NCBI RefSeq assembly: GCF_900110755.1
Contig: NZ_FOFF01000022.1
Span: 62,001-126,000, forward strand
Direction of reading: 5' to 3'
Source of the DNA: Streptomyces sp. yr375
Lineage (GTDB): Bacteria > Actinomycetota > Actinomycetes > Streptomycetales > Streptomycetaceae
Length of the DNA stretch: 64,000 nt
Of this stretch, positions 9,106 through 17,799 are shown piece after piece (the stretch's first letter is position 1; each line of letters begins with the position of its first letter). The translations under genes were made by a program, and so were the position numbers. Under the pieces are notes generated by a model. That model was not told the origin of the DNA and ran no database searches. It saw only the letters and a list, made by a program, of their open reading frames with translations.

Positions 9106-9153
9106 GCGAGAGCGCCCAGGGAACTGGGGGACGAGAGCTGGAGGTGTGCGCGG

Positions 9154-10170
9154 ATGCTGAGTGAACGCAGGCTCCAGGTGCTGCGCGCCATCGTCCAGGA
9201 CTACGTCGGCACCGAGGAGCCCGTCGGCTCCAAGGCGCTCACCGAGCGGCACAGCCTCGGCGTGTCCCCGGCGACGGTCCGCAACGACATGGCCGCCCTG
9301 GAGGACGAGGGGTACATCGCCCAGCCGCACACCAGCGCCGGGCGCATCCCCACGGACAAGGGGTACCGGCTGTTCGTCGACAAGCTGGCCGGCGTCAAGC
9401 CGATGACCGGCCCCGAGCGCCGTGCCATCCAGAACTTCCTCGACGGCGCGGTCGACCTCGACGACGTGGTGGCCCGTACGGTACGGCTGCTGGCGCAGCT
9501 CACCCGGCAGGTCGCCGTCGTGCAGTACCCGTCCCTGACCCGTTCGACCGTGCGGCACGTGGAGCTTCTCTCGCTCGCGCCCGCGCGCCTGATGCTCGTG
9601 CTGATCACGGACACCGGGCGGGTCGAGCAGCGGATGGTGGACTGCGCGGCGCCGTTCGGGGAGTCGTCGCTGGCGGATCTGCGGGCGCGGCTCAACAGCA
9701 AGATCGCGGGCCGCCGGTTCACGGACGTGCCGCGCCTGGTGGAGGATCTGCCGGACGCCTTCGAGGCCGAGGACCGCGGCACGGTCACGACGGTGCTCTC
9801 CACCCTGCTGGAGACGCTCGTCGAAGAGAACGAGGAGCGGCTGATGATCGGCGGAACCGCCAATCTCACCCGCTTCGGACATGACTTTCCTCTCGTGATC
9901 CGCCCCGTCCTGGAGGCCCTGGAGGAGCAGGTCGTGCTCCTCAAGCTCCTTGGCGAGGCGGGGGATTCGGGCATGACCGTACGCATCGGTCACGAGAACG
10001 CCTACGAGGGACTCAACTCCACTTCCGTGGTGTCGGTCGGCTACGGTTCGGGCGGCGAGGCAGTCGCCAAACTGGGCGTGGTCGGACCGACCCGCATGGA
10101 TTACCCGGGAACGATGGGAGCGGTACGAGCGGTGGCACGGTACGTCGGACAGATCCTGGCGGAGTCCTGA
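9154..10170 (+). CDS. hrcA: Heat-inducible transcriptional repressor HrcA
   Basis: 338 aa. The ATG at 9154 is chosen because GGAGG lies about 9 nt upstream and MLSERRLQVLRAIVQDYV is the usual HrcA start. The N-terminal winged helix (VSPATVRNDMAALEDEGYIAQPHTSAGRIPT) binds CIRCE; the GAF-like body and dimer region follow, ending with the family signature MDYPGTMGAVRAVARYV. It represses heat-shock genes with GroEL as co-factor. The stop is immediately followed by the dnaJ GTG, so translation is coupled. Confidence 0.97.
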   Translation: MLSERRLQVLRAIVQDYVGTEEPVGSKALTERHSLGVSPATVRNDMAALEDEGYIAQPHTSAGRIPTDKGYRLFVDKLAGVKPMTGPERRAIQNFLDGAVDLDDVVARTVRLLAQLTRQVAVVQYPSLTRSTVRHVELLSLAPARLMLVLITDTGRVEQRMVDCAAPFGESSLADLRARLNSKIAGRRFTDVPRLVEDLPDAFEAEDRGTVTTVLSTLLETLVEENEERLMIGGTANLTRFGHDFPLVIRPVLEALEEQVVLLKLLGEAGDSGMTVRIGHENAYEGLNSTSVVSVGYGSGGEAVAKLGVVGPTRMDYPGTMGAVRAVARYVGQILAES

Positions 10171-11307
10171 GTGGCCACGGACTACTACGCCGTTCTCGGC
10201 GTGCGCCGCGACGCGTCGCAGGAAGAGATCAAGAAGGCCTTCCGGCGGCTCGCACGCGAGCTGCACCCGGACGTCAACCCGGATCCGAAGACCCAGGAGC
10301 GGTTCAAGGAGATCAACGCCGCCTACGAGGTGTTGTCGGATCCGCAGAAGAAGCAGGTCTACGACCTCGGCGGCGACCCGCTGTCCCAGTCGGGCGGCGG
10401 TGGCGCGGGCGGCTTCGGCGCGGGCGGCTTCGGGAACTTCTCGGACATCATGGACGCCTTCTTCGGTACGGCGTCCCAGCGCGGCCCGCGCTCGCGGACC
10501 CGGCGCGGCCAGGACGCGATGATCCGGCTGGAGATCGACCTCGAGGAGGCGGCCTTCGGCACCACCAAGGACCTCCAGGTCGACACGGCCATCGTCTGCG
10601 CCACGTGCAGCGGCGAGGGCGCGGCGCCGGGGACCACGGCCCAGACGTGTGACATGTGCCGCGGTCGCGGTGAGGTGTCGCAGGTGACGCGGTCCTTCCT
10701 GGGCCAGGTCATGACGTCCCGGCCGTGCCCGCAGTGCCAGGGCTTCGGCACCGTCGTCCCGACCCCGTGCCCGGAGTGCGCGGGCGACGGCCGGGTGCGC
10801 TCCCGGCGCACGCTGACGGTGAAGATCCCGGCCGGTGTCGACAACGGCACCCGCATCCAGCTCGCGGGCGAGGGCGAGGTCGGCCCCGGCGGCGGCCCCG
10901 CCGGCGACCTGTACGTCGAGATCCACGAGCTGCCGCACGCGATGTTCCAGCGCCGCGGCGACGACCTGCACTGCACGGTCACCCTCCCGATGACGGCGGC
11001 CTCCCTCGGCACGAAGGTGCCGCTGGAGACGCTGGACGGGCTGGAGGAGGTCGACATCCGGCCCGGCACCCAGTCCGGGCAGTCGATCCCGCTGCACGGG
11101 CGGGGCGTCACGCATCTGCGGGGCGGCGGGCGCGGCGATCTCATCGTCCACGTCGAGGTGCAGACGCCGTCCAAGCTCGATCCCGAGCAGGAGCGGTTGC
11201 TGCGCGAGCTGGCCAAGCTGCGCGGTGAGGAACGGCCCCTGGGGCAGTTCCAGCCGGGGCAGCAAGGGCTTTTCTCGCGGCTGAAGGATGCGTTTAACGG
11301 GCGCTGA
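10171..11307 (+). CDS. dnaJ: Molecular chaperone DnaJ
   Basis: 378 aa from a GTG directly abutting the hrcA stop. J-domain (residues 1-65) with HPD at 32-34, a Gly/Phe-rich linker (GGFGAGGFGNFSDIMDAFFG), then four zinc-binding CxxCxGxG repeats (CATCSGEG, CDMCRGRG, CPQCQGFG, CPECAGDG) and the C-terminal substrate domain. It stimulates DnaK ATPase. Streptomyces usually carry a second dnaJ in the dnaK operon; this is the hrcA-linked copy (often called dnaJ2). Confidence 0.97.
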   Translation: MATDYYAVLGVRRDASQEEIKKAFRRLARELHPDVNPDPKTQERFKEINAAYEVLSDPQKKQVYDLGGDPLSQSGGGGAGGFGAGGFGNFSDIMDAFFGTASQRGPRSRTRRGQDAMIRLEIDLEEAAFGTTKDLQVDTAIVCATCSGEGAAPGTTAQTCDMCRGRGEVSQVTRSFLGQVMTSRPCPQCQGFGTVVPTPCPECAGDGRVRSRRTLTVKIPAGVDNGTRIQLAGEGEVGPGGGPAGDLYVEIHELPHAMFQRRGDDLHCTVTLPMTAASLGTKVPLETLDGLEEVDIRPGTQSGQSIPLHGRGVTHLRGGGRGDLIVHVEVQTPSKLDPEQERLLRELAKLRGEERPLGQFQPGQQGLFSRLKDAFNGR

Positions 11308-11358
11308 GGTCTTTTCCGTACCGGCGTCGGGAGGCACCCGGCGCTGGTGCGGGCCTCG

Positions 11359-11434
11359 CTGGGGGCTGCCGCCCCCAGACCCCCGCTTCGGCCCTGAACG
11401 GGCCTCGTCCTCAAGCGCCGGACGGGCTGGTTGG
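11359..11434. repeat. Streptomyces REP-like dispersed repeat with hairpin
   Basis: A perfect 8-bp stem (CTGGGGGC at 11359-11366, GCCCCCAG at 11371-11378) with a TGCC loop is followed by CGCTTCGGCCCTGAACGGGC and CTCGTCCTCAAGCGCCGGAC. I remember this string as a common intergenic repeat of Streptomyces genomes. The same family, inverted, is seen at 17108-17250. The hairpin may also terminate dnaJ. Confidence 0.6.
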
Positions 11435-11499
11435 CAGCACCCGGTGTTCGGGGGCGGTGGCGATTCGGACTTGTTCTGAGGACGTGACAACATGCCGTC

Positions 11500-12603
11500 A
11501 TGTCGTCCTCCGCGCTGACCGATCTCTTCCCGCACCCGATCGTGCAGGCCCCCATGGCGGGCGGTGTCTCCGTCCCGCAGCTCGCCGCCGCCGTGGCCGA
11601 GGCCGGGGGGCTCGGGTTCCTGGCCGCCGGGTACAAGACGGCCGACGGGCTGTACCAGGAGATCAAGCAACTGCGGAGCCTCACCAGTCGCCCCTTCGGC
11701 GTCAACCTCTTCATGCCGCAGCCCGAGCACGCGGAGACCGGCGCCGTCGAGGTCTACGCCCATCAGCTCGCCGGCGAGGCCGCCTGGTACGAGACGGAAC
11801 TCGGCGACCCGGAGAGCGGCCGCGACGACGGCTACGACGCCAAGCTCGCCGTGCTGCTGGACAACCCGGTGCCGGTGGTGTCGTTCCACTTCGGCGTGCC
11901 CAGCCCCGAGGTGCTGGAGTCGCTGCGGCGCGCGGGCACCTTCACCCTGGCCACGGTGACCACCGCCGACGAGGCCCTCGCCGTGCAGCGGGCCGGCGCG
12001 GACGCGGTGATCGTGCAGGGCGTGGAGGCCGGCGGCCACCAGGGCACCCACCGCGACAACCCGGAGAACGACCACTCCGGCATCGGACTGCTCGCCCTGA
12101 TCGCCCAGGTCCGCACCTGTGTGAACCTGCCGATCGTCGCCGCCGGCGGCCTCATGCGCGGCAGCCAGATCGCCGCGGTCCTCGCGGCCGGCGCGAGCGC
12201 CGCCCAGTTGGGCACCGCGTTCCTCGCCACCCGCGAGTCGGGCGCGCACGCCGTGCACAAGCAGGCGCTGACCAACCCCCTCTTCGTACGCACCGAGTTG
12301 ACCCGCGCCTTCTCCGGCCGCCCGGCCCGCGGCCTGGTCAACCGCTTTCTGCACGAGCACGGCCCGTACGCGCCCGCCGCCTACCCGGAGGTCCACCACC
12401 TCACCGCGCCGCTGCGCAAGGCCGCCGCCAAGGCGGGCGACGTGCAGGGCATGGCGCTGTGGGCGGGACAGGGCCACCGGCTGGCCCGGGACCTGCCCGC
12501 CGGGCGACTGGTGGAGGTCCTGGTGTCCGAACTCGCCGAGGCATGGACAGCGTTGTCGGAAGTTTCGGAGTACCCGCGGTTCGGGGACGGTGACGTCCGA
12601 TGA
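11500..12603 (+). CDS. Nitronate monooxygenase-type FMN enzyme
   Basis: 367 aa, a TIM-barrel of the NPD/2-nitropropane dioxygenase family. Visible motifs: PIVQAPMAGGVSVPQLAAAV, GVNLF, a phosphate-binding region GVEAGGHQGTH with the likely catalytic His, and IVAAGGLMRGSQIAAVLAAGASAAQLGTAFL. Such flavoenzymes oxidise nitronates, though related proteins are enoyl-reductases, so the substrate is only inferred. The stop overlaps the rsmE ATG by 4 bp. Confidence 0.87.
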   Translation: MSSSALTDLFPHPIVQAPMAGGVSVPQLAAAVAEAGGLGFLAAGYKTADGLYQEIKQLRSLTSRPFGVNLFMPQPEHAETGAVEVYAHQLAGEAAWYETELGDPESGRDDGYDAKLAVLLDNPVPVVSFHFGVPSPEVLESLRRAGTFTLATVTTADEALAVQRAGADAVIVQGVEAGGHQGTHRDNPENDHSGIGLLALIAQVRTCVNLPIVAAGGLMRGSQIAAVLAAGASAAQLGTAFLATRESGAHAVHKQALTNPLFVRTELTRAFSGRPARGLVNRFLHEHGPYAPAAYPEVHHLTAPLRKAAAKAGDVQGMALWAGQGHRLARDLPAGRLVEVLVSELAEAWTALSEVSEYPRFGDGDVR

Positions 12604-13346
12604 CCGCGCCGGTGTTCGTCGTCGACGAACTGCCCGTAGGGAGCGGGGAGTTCGTGCTCGGTGGTGCCGAAGGGCGGCACGCCGTGTCCGTGAAGCGGCT
12701 GCGGGCCGGTGAGGAGGTCGTCCTCACCGACGGCGCCGGGCGCTGGGCGGACGGCGAGGTCGTCGCCGCCGAGGGCAAGGACCGGCTGGTCGTGCGGCTG
12801 GGCGAGGTGGTCGAGGAGCCCGCCGAGTCGCCCCGGATCACCGTCGTGCAGGCCCTTCCCAAGGGCGACCGGGGCGAGTTGGCCGTCGAGACGATGACCG
12901 AGACCGGCGTCGACGCGATCGTGCCGTGGGCGGCCTCGCGCTGCATCACCCAGTGGAAGGGCGAGCGCGGCGCGAAGGCGCTCGCCAAGTGGCGGGCCAC
13001 CGCCCGCGAGGCCGGCAAGCAGTCCCGCCGGGTCCGCTTCCCCGAGGTCGCCGAGGCGGCAACGACCAAGCAGGTGGCGGCACTTCTGGCCCGGGCCGAC
13101 TTCGCCGCCGTCCTGCACGAGGACCGCGACTACGGCAGCGAACCCCTCGCGACGGCCCAACTCCCCGCCTCCGGTGACATCGTGCTGGTCGTCGGCCCCG
13201 AAGGCGGCGTCTCGCCCGAGGAGTTGGCGGTGTTCGAGGAGGCTGGGGCGAAGGCGTACCGTCTCGGCCGTACCGTGCTGCGCACGTCGACCGCCGGCAC
13301 GGCCGCGACCGCCCTGCTTCTCGGCCGCACCGGCCGCTGGTCCTGA
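12600..13346 (+). CDS. rsmE: 16S rRNA m3U1498 methyltransferase RsmE
   Basis: 248 aa with an N-terminal PUA-like domain (HAVSVKRLRAGEEVVLTDGAG) and a SPOUT knot: VQALPKGDRGELAVETMTE, then VVGPEGGVSPEE and LGRTVLRTSTAGTAA, which bind SAM. It methylates U1498 of 16S rRNA. In many bacteria rsmE follows dnaJ; here a nitronate monooxygenase-like gene lies between them and overlaps it by ATGA. Confidence 0.95.
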   Translation: MTAPVFVVDELPVGSGEFVLGGAEGRHAVSVKRLRAGEEVVLTDGAGRWADGEVVAAEGKDRLVVRLGEVVEEPAESPRITVVQALPKGDRGELAVETMTETGVDAIVPWAASRCITQWKGERGAKALAKWRATAREAGKQSRRVRFPEVAEAATTKQVAALLARADFAAVLHEDRDYGSEPLATAQLPASGDIVLVVGPEGGVSPEELAVFEEAGAKAYRLGRTVLRTSTAGTAATALLLGRTGRWS

Positions 13347-13360
13347 CCGAGGGAGACACC

Positions 13361-13753
13361 GTGGAACTCGCCCAAGTGCGGCTGCTCGTCACGGACTTCG
13401 CGGCCTGCTACCGCTTCTACGCCGAGGTCCTCGGCCTCAAGCCGCAGTCGGGCGCGACGAACGGACCGTACGAGAAGTTCAGCCCCGCCACCGGCTCGGC
13501 GGGCATCGCCTTGCAGGACCGGGCGACGATGGCCGCGGTCCTCGGCGAGCTGGGCGACGCGGCGACGGGCCACCGCTCGCTGGTGGTGCTGCGCGTCGAC
13601 GACCTGGACGCCTACTGCGCGCAGCTCACCGCCCGCGGCGCGACCCTGCTCCACGGCCCCGCCCCGATGACCGACCGGATGCGCGTCGCTCACCTCAAGG
13701 ACCCGGAGGGCAACCTGGTGGAACTACAGGAGTGGCTGCTGTCACGCGGCTGA
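13361..13753 (+). CDS. VOC-family (glyoxalase/dioxygenase fold) protein
   Basis: 130 aa from a GTG preceded by GAGGGAG. Two beta-alpha-beta-beta-beta modules: VRLLVTDFAACYRFYAEVLGLKP at the N-terminus and LVVLRVDDLDAYCAQLTARGATLL, then AHLKDPEGNLVELQEW at the C-terminus with the usual metal-site Glu. It is 14 bp downstream of rsmE and probably co-transcribed. Substrate unknown (glyoxalase, bleomycin-resistance-like or other). Confidence 0.85.
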   Translation: MELAQVRLLVTDFAACYRFYAEVLGLKPQSGATNGPYEKFSPATGSAGIALQDRATMAAVLGELGDAATGHRSLVVLRVDDLDAYCAQLTARGATLLHGPAPMTDRMRVAHLKDPEGNLVELQEWLLSRG

Positions 13754-13869
13754 CCGCGCCCCCGTCACCGGTGGACGTGCCCGGTGTTCCGGTGCCGGGT
13801 CCGGTTCCGGGCCCGGTGAAGTGATCGAAACCCCTGACCTGCGGTGGCGTTGCTGAATACAGTGATCGG

Positions 13870-16800
13870 GTGACTCAGCCCGCGACGCCTGCCGCTTACC
13901 TCAGATTCCCGCACCTGCACGGCGAGTTGGTGGCCTTCGCCGCCGAGGACGACGTGTGGCTGGCGCCCCTGGACGGGGGCCGCGCCTGGCGGGTCAGCGC
14001 CGACAACATGCCCGTCTCCCTGCCCCGTATCTCCCCCGACGGCACCACCGTCGCCTGGACCTCCACCCGGGACGGCGCTCCCGAGGTGCACATCGCGCCC
14101 GTCGACGGCGGCCCCTCCACCCGGCTGACGTACTGGGGCTGCGCGCAGACCCGGGTGCGCGGCTGGACCCCGGACGGCCGGGTCCTCGCCGTCAGCACCT
14201 ACGACCAGGCGACCCTGCGCCGCAGTTGGGCCCGCGCCGTCCCGGTCGACGGCGGACCGGCGACGACCCTGCCGTACGGGCCGGTCGGCACGGTCGCCCA
14301 CGGGCCGCACACCGTGCTGCTGTCCGCGCCGATGGGCCGCGAGGCCGCCCACTGGAAGCGCTACCGGGGCGGTACGGCGGGGAAGCTGTGGATCGACCGG
14401 GAGGGCGAGGGGGAGTTCGTCCGGCTGCACGAGGAGCTGGACGGGAACATCGAGTACCCGGTGTGGGCGGGGGACCGGATCGCGTTCCTCTCCGACCACG
14501 AGGGCACCGGCGCGCTGTACTCCTCCCTCGCCGACGGCTCCGACCTGCGACGCCACACGCCCCATGGGGGCACCTCCCGCTCGAGCGAAGCCGAGAGTGG
14601 GGGAGGCTTCTACGCCCGGCAGGCCGCCGGTGACGGTACGCGGATCGTGTACATGTCGGCGGGCGAGCTGTGGCTGCTGGACGACCTGGACGGCGCGGAA
14701 CCGCGCCGCCTCGACGTCCGCCTCGGCGGCCAGCGCACCGACCGCCGCCCCTACCAGGTGACCGCCGCCCGCTGGCTGGGCGGGGCCGCCCCCGACCACA
14801 CCGGGCGCGGCAGCGCCGTGGAGGTGCGCGGCGCGGTCCACTGGATCACCCACCGGGCCGGCCCCGCCCGCGCGCTCGCCGCCGAACCCGGCGTCCGGGC
14901 CCGCCTCCCGCGCACCTTCCGCACGGAGGGCGAGGAGTGGGTGGTGTGGGTGACGGACGCGGAGGGCGAGGACGCCCTCGAGTTCGCCCCGGCCACCGGC
15001 GCGGCCCCCGGCGGCACTCCGCGCCGGCTCGCCGCCGGCCGGCTCGGGCGGGTGCTGGAGCTGGCCATGGCGCCCGACGGCAGCCGGGCCGCCGTCGCCG
15101 CGCACGACGGGCGGCTGCTGCTCGTCGAGCGGGAGACCGGCGAGGTCCGCGAGGTCGACAGCAGCCCCGACGGCGAGGTGTCCGACCTGGTCTTCTCGCC
15201 CGACTCGGGCTGGCTGGCCTGGTCGCATCCGGGCCCGCGCCCGCTCGCCCAGATCAAACTGGCCAACGTCACCGACCTGTCGGTCACCGAGGCGACCCCG
15301 CTGCGCTTCCACGACTACGCGCCCGCCTTCACCCTCGACGGCAAGCACCTCGCGTTCCTCTCCACGCGCGCCTTCGACCCGGTCTACGACCAGCACGTCT
15401 TCGACCTGTCCTTCGTGGCCGGGGCCCGCCCGCACCTCGTCACCCTCGCGGCGACGACCCCGTCCCCCTTCGGCCCGCAGCGCCACGGCCGGCCCTTCGA
15501 GGCCCCCGAGAAGGAGGAGACGCCCGACAGCGAGGGCACCCCGACCACCCGCATCGACCTCGAAGGCCTCGCCGACCGGATCGTGCCCTTCCCCGTCGAG
15601 GCCGGCCGCTACTCCGGGCTGGCCGCGGCGAAGGACGGCGTGCTGTGGCTGCGCCACCCGGTGCAGGGTGTCCTCGGCGCTTCCCGCGCCACCCCGGACG
15701 ACCCCGATCCCGACACCGAGCTGGAGCGCTACGACCTCGCCCAGCAGCGCCTGGAACACCTCGCCTCCGACGCCGACGGCTTCGAGGTCAGCGGCGACGG
15801 CAAGCGGCTGCTGCTGTGGACGGACGGCAAGCTCAAGGTCGTCCCCAGCGACCGGCGCGCCTCCGGCGACGAGGACAGCGACAGCAACATCACCGTCGAC
15901 CTCGCCCGGATCCGGCGCAGCGTCGACCCGGCCGCCGAGTGGCGGCAGATGTACGACGAGACCGGCCGCATCATGCGGGACAACTTCTGGCGGCCGGACC
16001 TGGGCGGCGTCGACTGGGACGGCGTCCTCGACCGCTACCGGCCGGTGCTGGAGCGGGTCGCGACCCACGACGACCTCGTCGACCTGCTGTGGGAGGTGCA
16101 CGGCGAACTCGGCACCTCGCACGCCTACGTCATGCCCCGCGGCCACGGCGGCCGGGCCCTGCGCCAGGGCCTGCTGGGCGCGGACATCTCCCGTCATCCG
16201 GACGGCAGTTGGCGCATCGACCGGGTCCTGCCCTCGGAGACCTCCGACCCGCACGCCCGCTCCCCGCTGGCCGCACCCGGCGTCGCGGTGCGGGCGGGCG
16301 ACGCGATCGTCGCCGTCGGCGGCCACCCCGTCGACCCGGTCACCGGCCCCGGACCGCTGCTCGTCGGTACGGCGGGCAAAGTCGTCGAGCTGACCGTCTC
16401 GCCGTCCGGCGGGGGCGAGCCGAGGCACGCGGTCGTGGTCCCCGTCGCCGACGAGGAGCCGCTGCGATACCACGCGTGGGTCGCGGACCGGCGGGCCTAC
16501 GTCCACGAGGCGTCCGGCGGCCGGCTCGGCTACCTGCACGTCCCGGACATGCAGGCGCCCGGCTGGGCCCAGATCCACCGGGACCTGCGGATCGAGGTCG
16601 CGCGCGAGGGGCTGGTCGTCGACGTCCGGGAGAACCGGGGCGGCCATACCTCCCAGTTGGTCGTCGAGAAGCTCGCCCGGCGCATCGTCGGCTGGGACGT
16701 ACCGCGCGGCATGCGTGCGTCCAGCTACCCGGAGGACGCGCCCCGGGGGCCCGTCGTCGCCGTCGCCAACGAGTTCTCCGGGTCCGACGGGGACATCGTC

Positions 16801-17109
16801 AACGCGGCGATCAAGGCACTCGGCATCGGCCCGGTGGTAGGCACCCGCACCTGGGGCGGCACCGTCGGCATCGACAGCCGCTACCGCCTCGTCGACGGCA
16901 CCCTCATCACCCAGCCCAAGTACGCGATCTGGCTGGAGGGCTACGGCTGGGGCGTGGAAAACCACGGCGTAGACCCGGACGTAGAGGTAACCCCCACCCC
17001 CCAGGACCACGCCGCCCACCGAGACGTCCAACTCGACGAGGCGATCAGACTGGCACTGACGACGTTGGAGGAAACCCCGGCGAAGGTCGCACCCCCACTT
17101 CCCTCTTAG
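13870..17109 (+). CDS. Tricorn protease homologue (S41 family)
   Basis: 1079 aa, close to the Thermoplasma tricorn core. Residues 1-650 hold the two beta-propeller domains (repeats such as LPRISPDGTTVAWTSTRDG), followed by a helical C1 region, a PDZ-like segment near 800-850 (GVAVRAGDAIVAVGGHPVD) and the S41 catalytic domain. Catalytic residues can be placed: Ser750-His751 in ELGTSHAY, the nucleophile Ser972 in FSGSDGDIVNA, and Glu1030 in GVENHGVDPD. It degrades oligopeptides after the proteasome. An in-frame dispersed repeat interrupts the propeller near residues 231-246. Another repeat family covers its stop codon. Confidence 0.95.
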   Translation: MTQPATPAAYLRFPHLHGELVAFAAEDDVWLAPLDGGRAWRVSADNMPVSLPRISPDGTTVAWTSTRDGAPEVHIAPVDGGPSTRLTYWGCAQTRVRGWTPDGRVLAVSTYDQATLRRSWARAVPVDGGPATTLPYGPVGTVAHGPHTVLLSAPMGREAAHWKRYRGGTAGKLWIDREGEGEFVRLHEELDGNIEYPVWAGDRIAFLSDHEGTGALYSSLADGSDLRRHTPHGGTSRSSEAESGGGFYARQAAGDGTRIVYMSAGELWLLDDLDGAEPRRLDVRLGGQRTDRRPYQVTAARWLGGAAPDHTGRGSAVEVRGAVHWITHRAGPARALAAEPGVRARLPRTFRTEGEEWVVWVTDAEGEDALEFAPATGAAPGGTPRRLAAGRLGRVLELAMAPDGSRAAVAAHDGRLLLVERETGEVREVDSSPDGEVSDLVFSPDSGWLAWSHPGPRPLAQIKLANVTDLSVTEATPLRFHDYAPAFTLDGKHLAFLSTRAFDPVYDQHVFDLSFVAGARPHLVTLAATTPSPFGPQRHGRPFEAPEKEETPDSEGTPTTRIDLEGLADRIVPFPVEAGRYSGLAAAKDGVLWLRHPVQGVLGASRATPDDPDPDTELERYDLAQQRLEHLASDADGFEVSGDGKRLLLWTDGKLKVVPSDRRASGDEDSDSNITVDLARIRRSVDPAAEWRQMYDETGRIMRDNFWRPDLGGVDWDGVLDRYRPVLERVATHDDLVDLLWEVHGELGTSHAYVMPRGHGGRALRQGLLGADISRHPDGSWRIDRVLPSETSDPHARSPLAAPGVAVRAGDAIVAVGGHPVDPVTGPGPLLVGTAGKVVELTVSPSGGGEPRHAVVVPVADEEPLRYHAWVADRRAYVHEASGGRLGYLHVPDMQAPGWAQIHRDLRIEVAREGLVVDVRENRGGHTSQLVVEKLARRIVGWDVPRGMRASSYPEDAPRGPVVAVANEFSGSDGDIVNAAIKALGIGPVVGTRTWGGTVGIDSRYRLVDGTLITQPKYAIWLEGYGWGVENHGVDPDVEVTPTPQDHAAHRDVQLDEAIRLALTTLEETPAKVAPPLPS
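14561..14609. repeat. Dispersed Streptomyces repeat inside the tricorn gene
   Basis: The string CATGGGGGCACCTCCCGCTC, then GAGCGAAGCCGAGAGTGGGG and GAGG, with CCTCCC/GGGAGG-type arms, is one I remember as a very common intergenic repeat in Streptomyces. Here it is in frame and encodes about HGGTSRSSEAESGGG, a low-complexity loop between propeller blades. Confidence 0.6.
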
Positions 17110-17300
17110 CCCGTCGGGCGGGGGGTGTGTTGCGGACGAGGGCCGGGCCCTCCAGCCCGTCGGGCGGGGGTGCGTTTGAGGACGAGGGCCGGACCAATTC
17201 AGCCTGTTGGGGGTCCCCCCTCTGGGGGAGTTTGAGGACGAGGCCCCTTAAGGGCCGACGGGGGTCCAGTGGGCAGAGCCCCCTGGCGGGGTCGAAGGGG
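17108..17300. repeat. Cluster of three degenerate REP-like copies
   Basis: Three units resembling CAGCCCGTCGGGCG...TTTGAGGACGAGG lie at about 17108-17150, 17152-17192 and 17200-17250, opposite in orientation to the element at 11359-11434. Small GGGGG/CCCCC hairpins follow to about 17320. The rest of the gap to 17430 shows nothing else except the ribosome site of the HIT gene. The first copy overlaps the tricorn stop codon. Confidence 0.55.
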
Positions 17301-17430
17301 CAGTGCCCCTGGGGATGGGACGGGTAGGGGCGGCGGGGGCGGGAAACCCCTCCACCCGCACCCCACCACCCATCGATACGATGCCCGCAAGAGATCACCG
17401 GCAAGAGACCACCGGCAAGAAGGAGACCCC

Positions 17431-17784
17431 ATGGCAGGGGAACCGCAGGACGACTGTCTGTTCTGCAAGATCGTCGGGGGGCACATCCCGGCGACGATCG
17501 TGCGGGAGACGGCGACGACCGTCGCGTTCCGGGACATCAACCCCCAAGCCCCCACGCACGTGCTCGTCATCCCCCGCGTCCACTACGCGAACGCCGCCGA
17601 CCTCGCCACCGCGGAACCCACGATCGCCGCGGACGTCCTGCGCGAGGCCAAGTCCGTCGCCGACGACGAGAAGCTGGACAGCTACCGCATCATCTTCAAC
17701 ACCGGCGCCGGCGCCGGCCAGACCGTGTTCCACGCCCACGCGCACATCCTCGGCGGCCGAGGCCTGCACTGGCCCCCCGGATAA
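17431..17784 (+). CDS. HIT-family nucleotide hydrolase
   Basis: 117 aa; ATG chosen because AGGAG precedes it and the frame upstream is repeat DNA. It shows the HINT-type layout: CLFCKIVGGHIPATIV, FRDINPQAPTHVLVIPRVHY, IFNTGAGAGQTVFHAHAHILGGRGLHWPPG, with the histidine triad H-A-H-A-H. Family activity is hydrolysis of purine phosphoramidates such as AMP-lysine. It is followed after 15 bp by RNase Z. Confidence 0.93.
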   Translation: MAGEPQDDCLFCKIVGGHIPATIVRETATTVAFRDINPQAPTHVLVIPRVHYANAADLATAEPTIAADVLREAKSVADDEKLDSYRIIFNTGAGAGQTVFHAHAHILGGRGLHWPPG

Positions 17785-17799
17785 CCGGGACAAATCGCC

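Noticed and set aside
9004..12477. A 1157-codon minus-strand frame across hrcA-dnaJ and the nitronate monooxygenase gene
   Set aside because: Same GC artefact; it crosses the CIRCE element and three well-supported genes.
13765..17031. A 1088-codon open frame antisense to the tricorn gene
   Set aside because: Its translation is a Gly/Val/Asp/Arg-rich shadow with no domain, while the sense frame has complete catalytic motifs. Long antisense frames are expected at this GC content.
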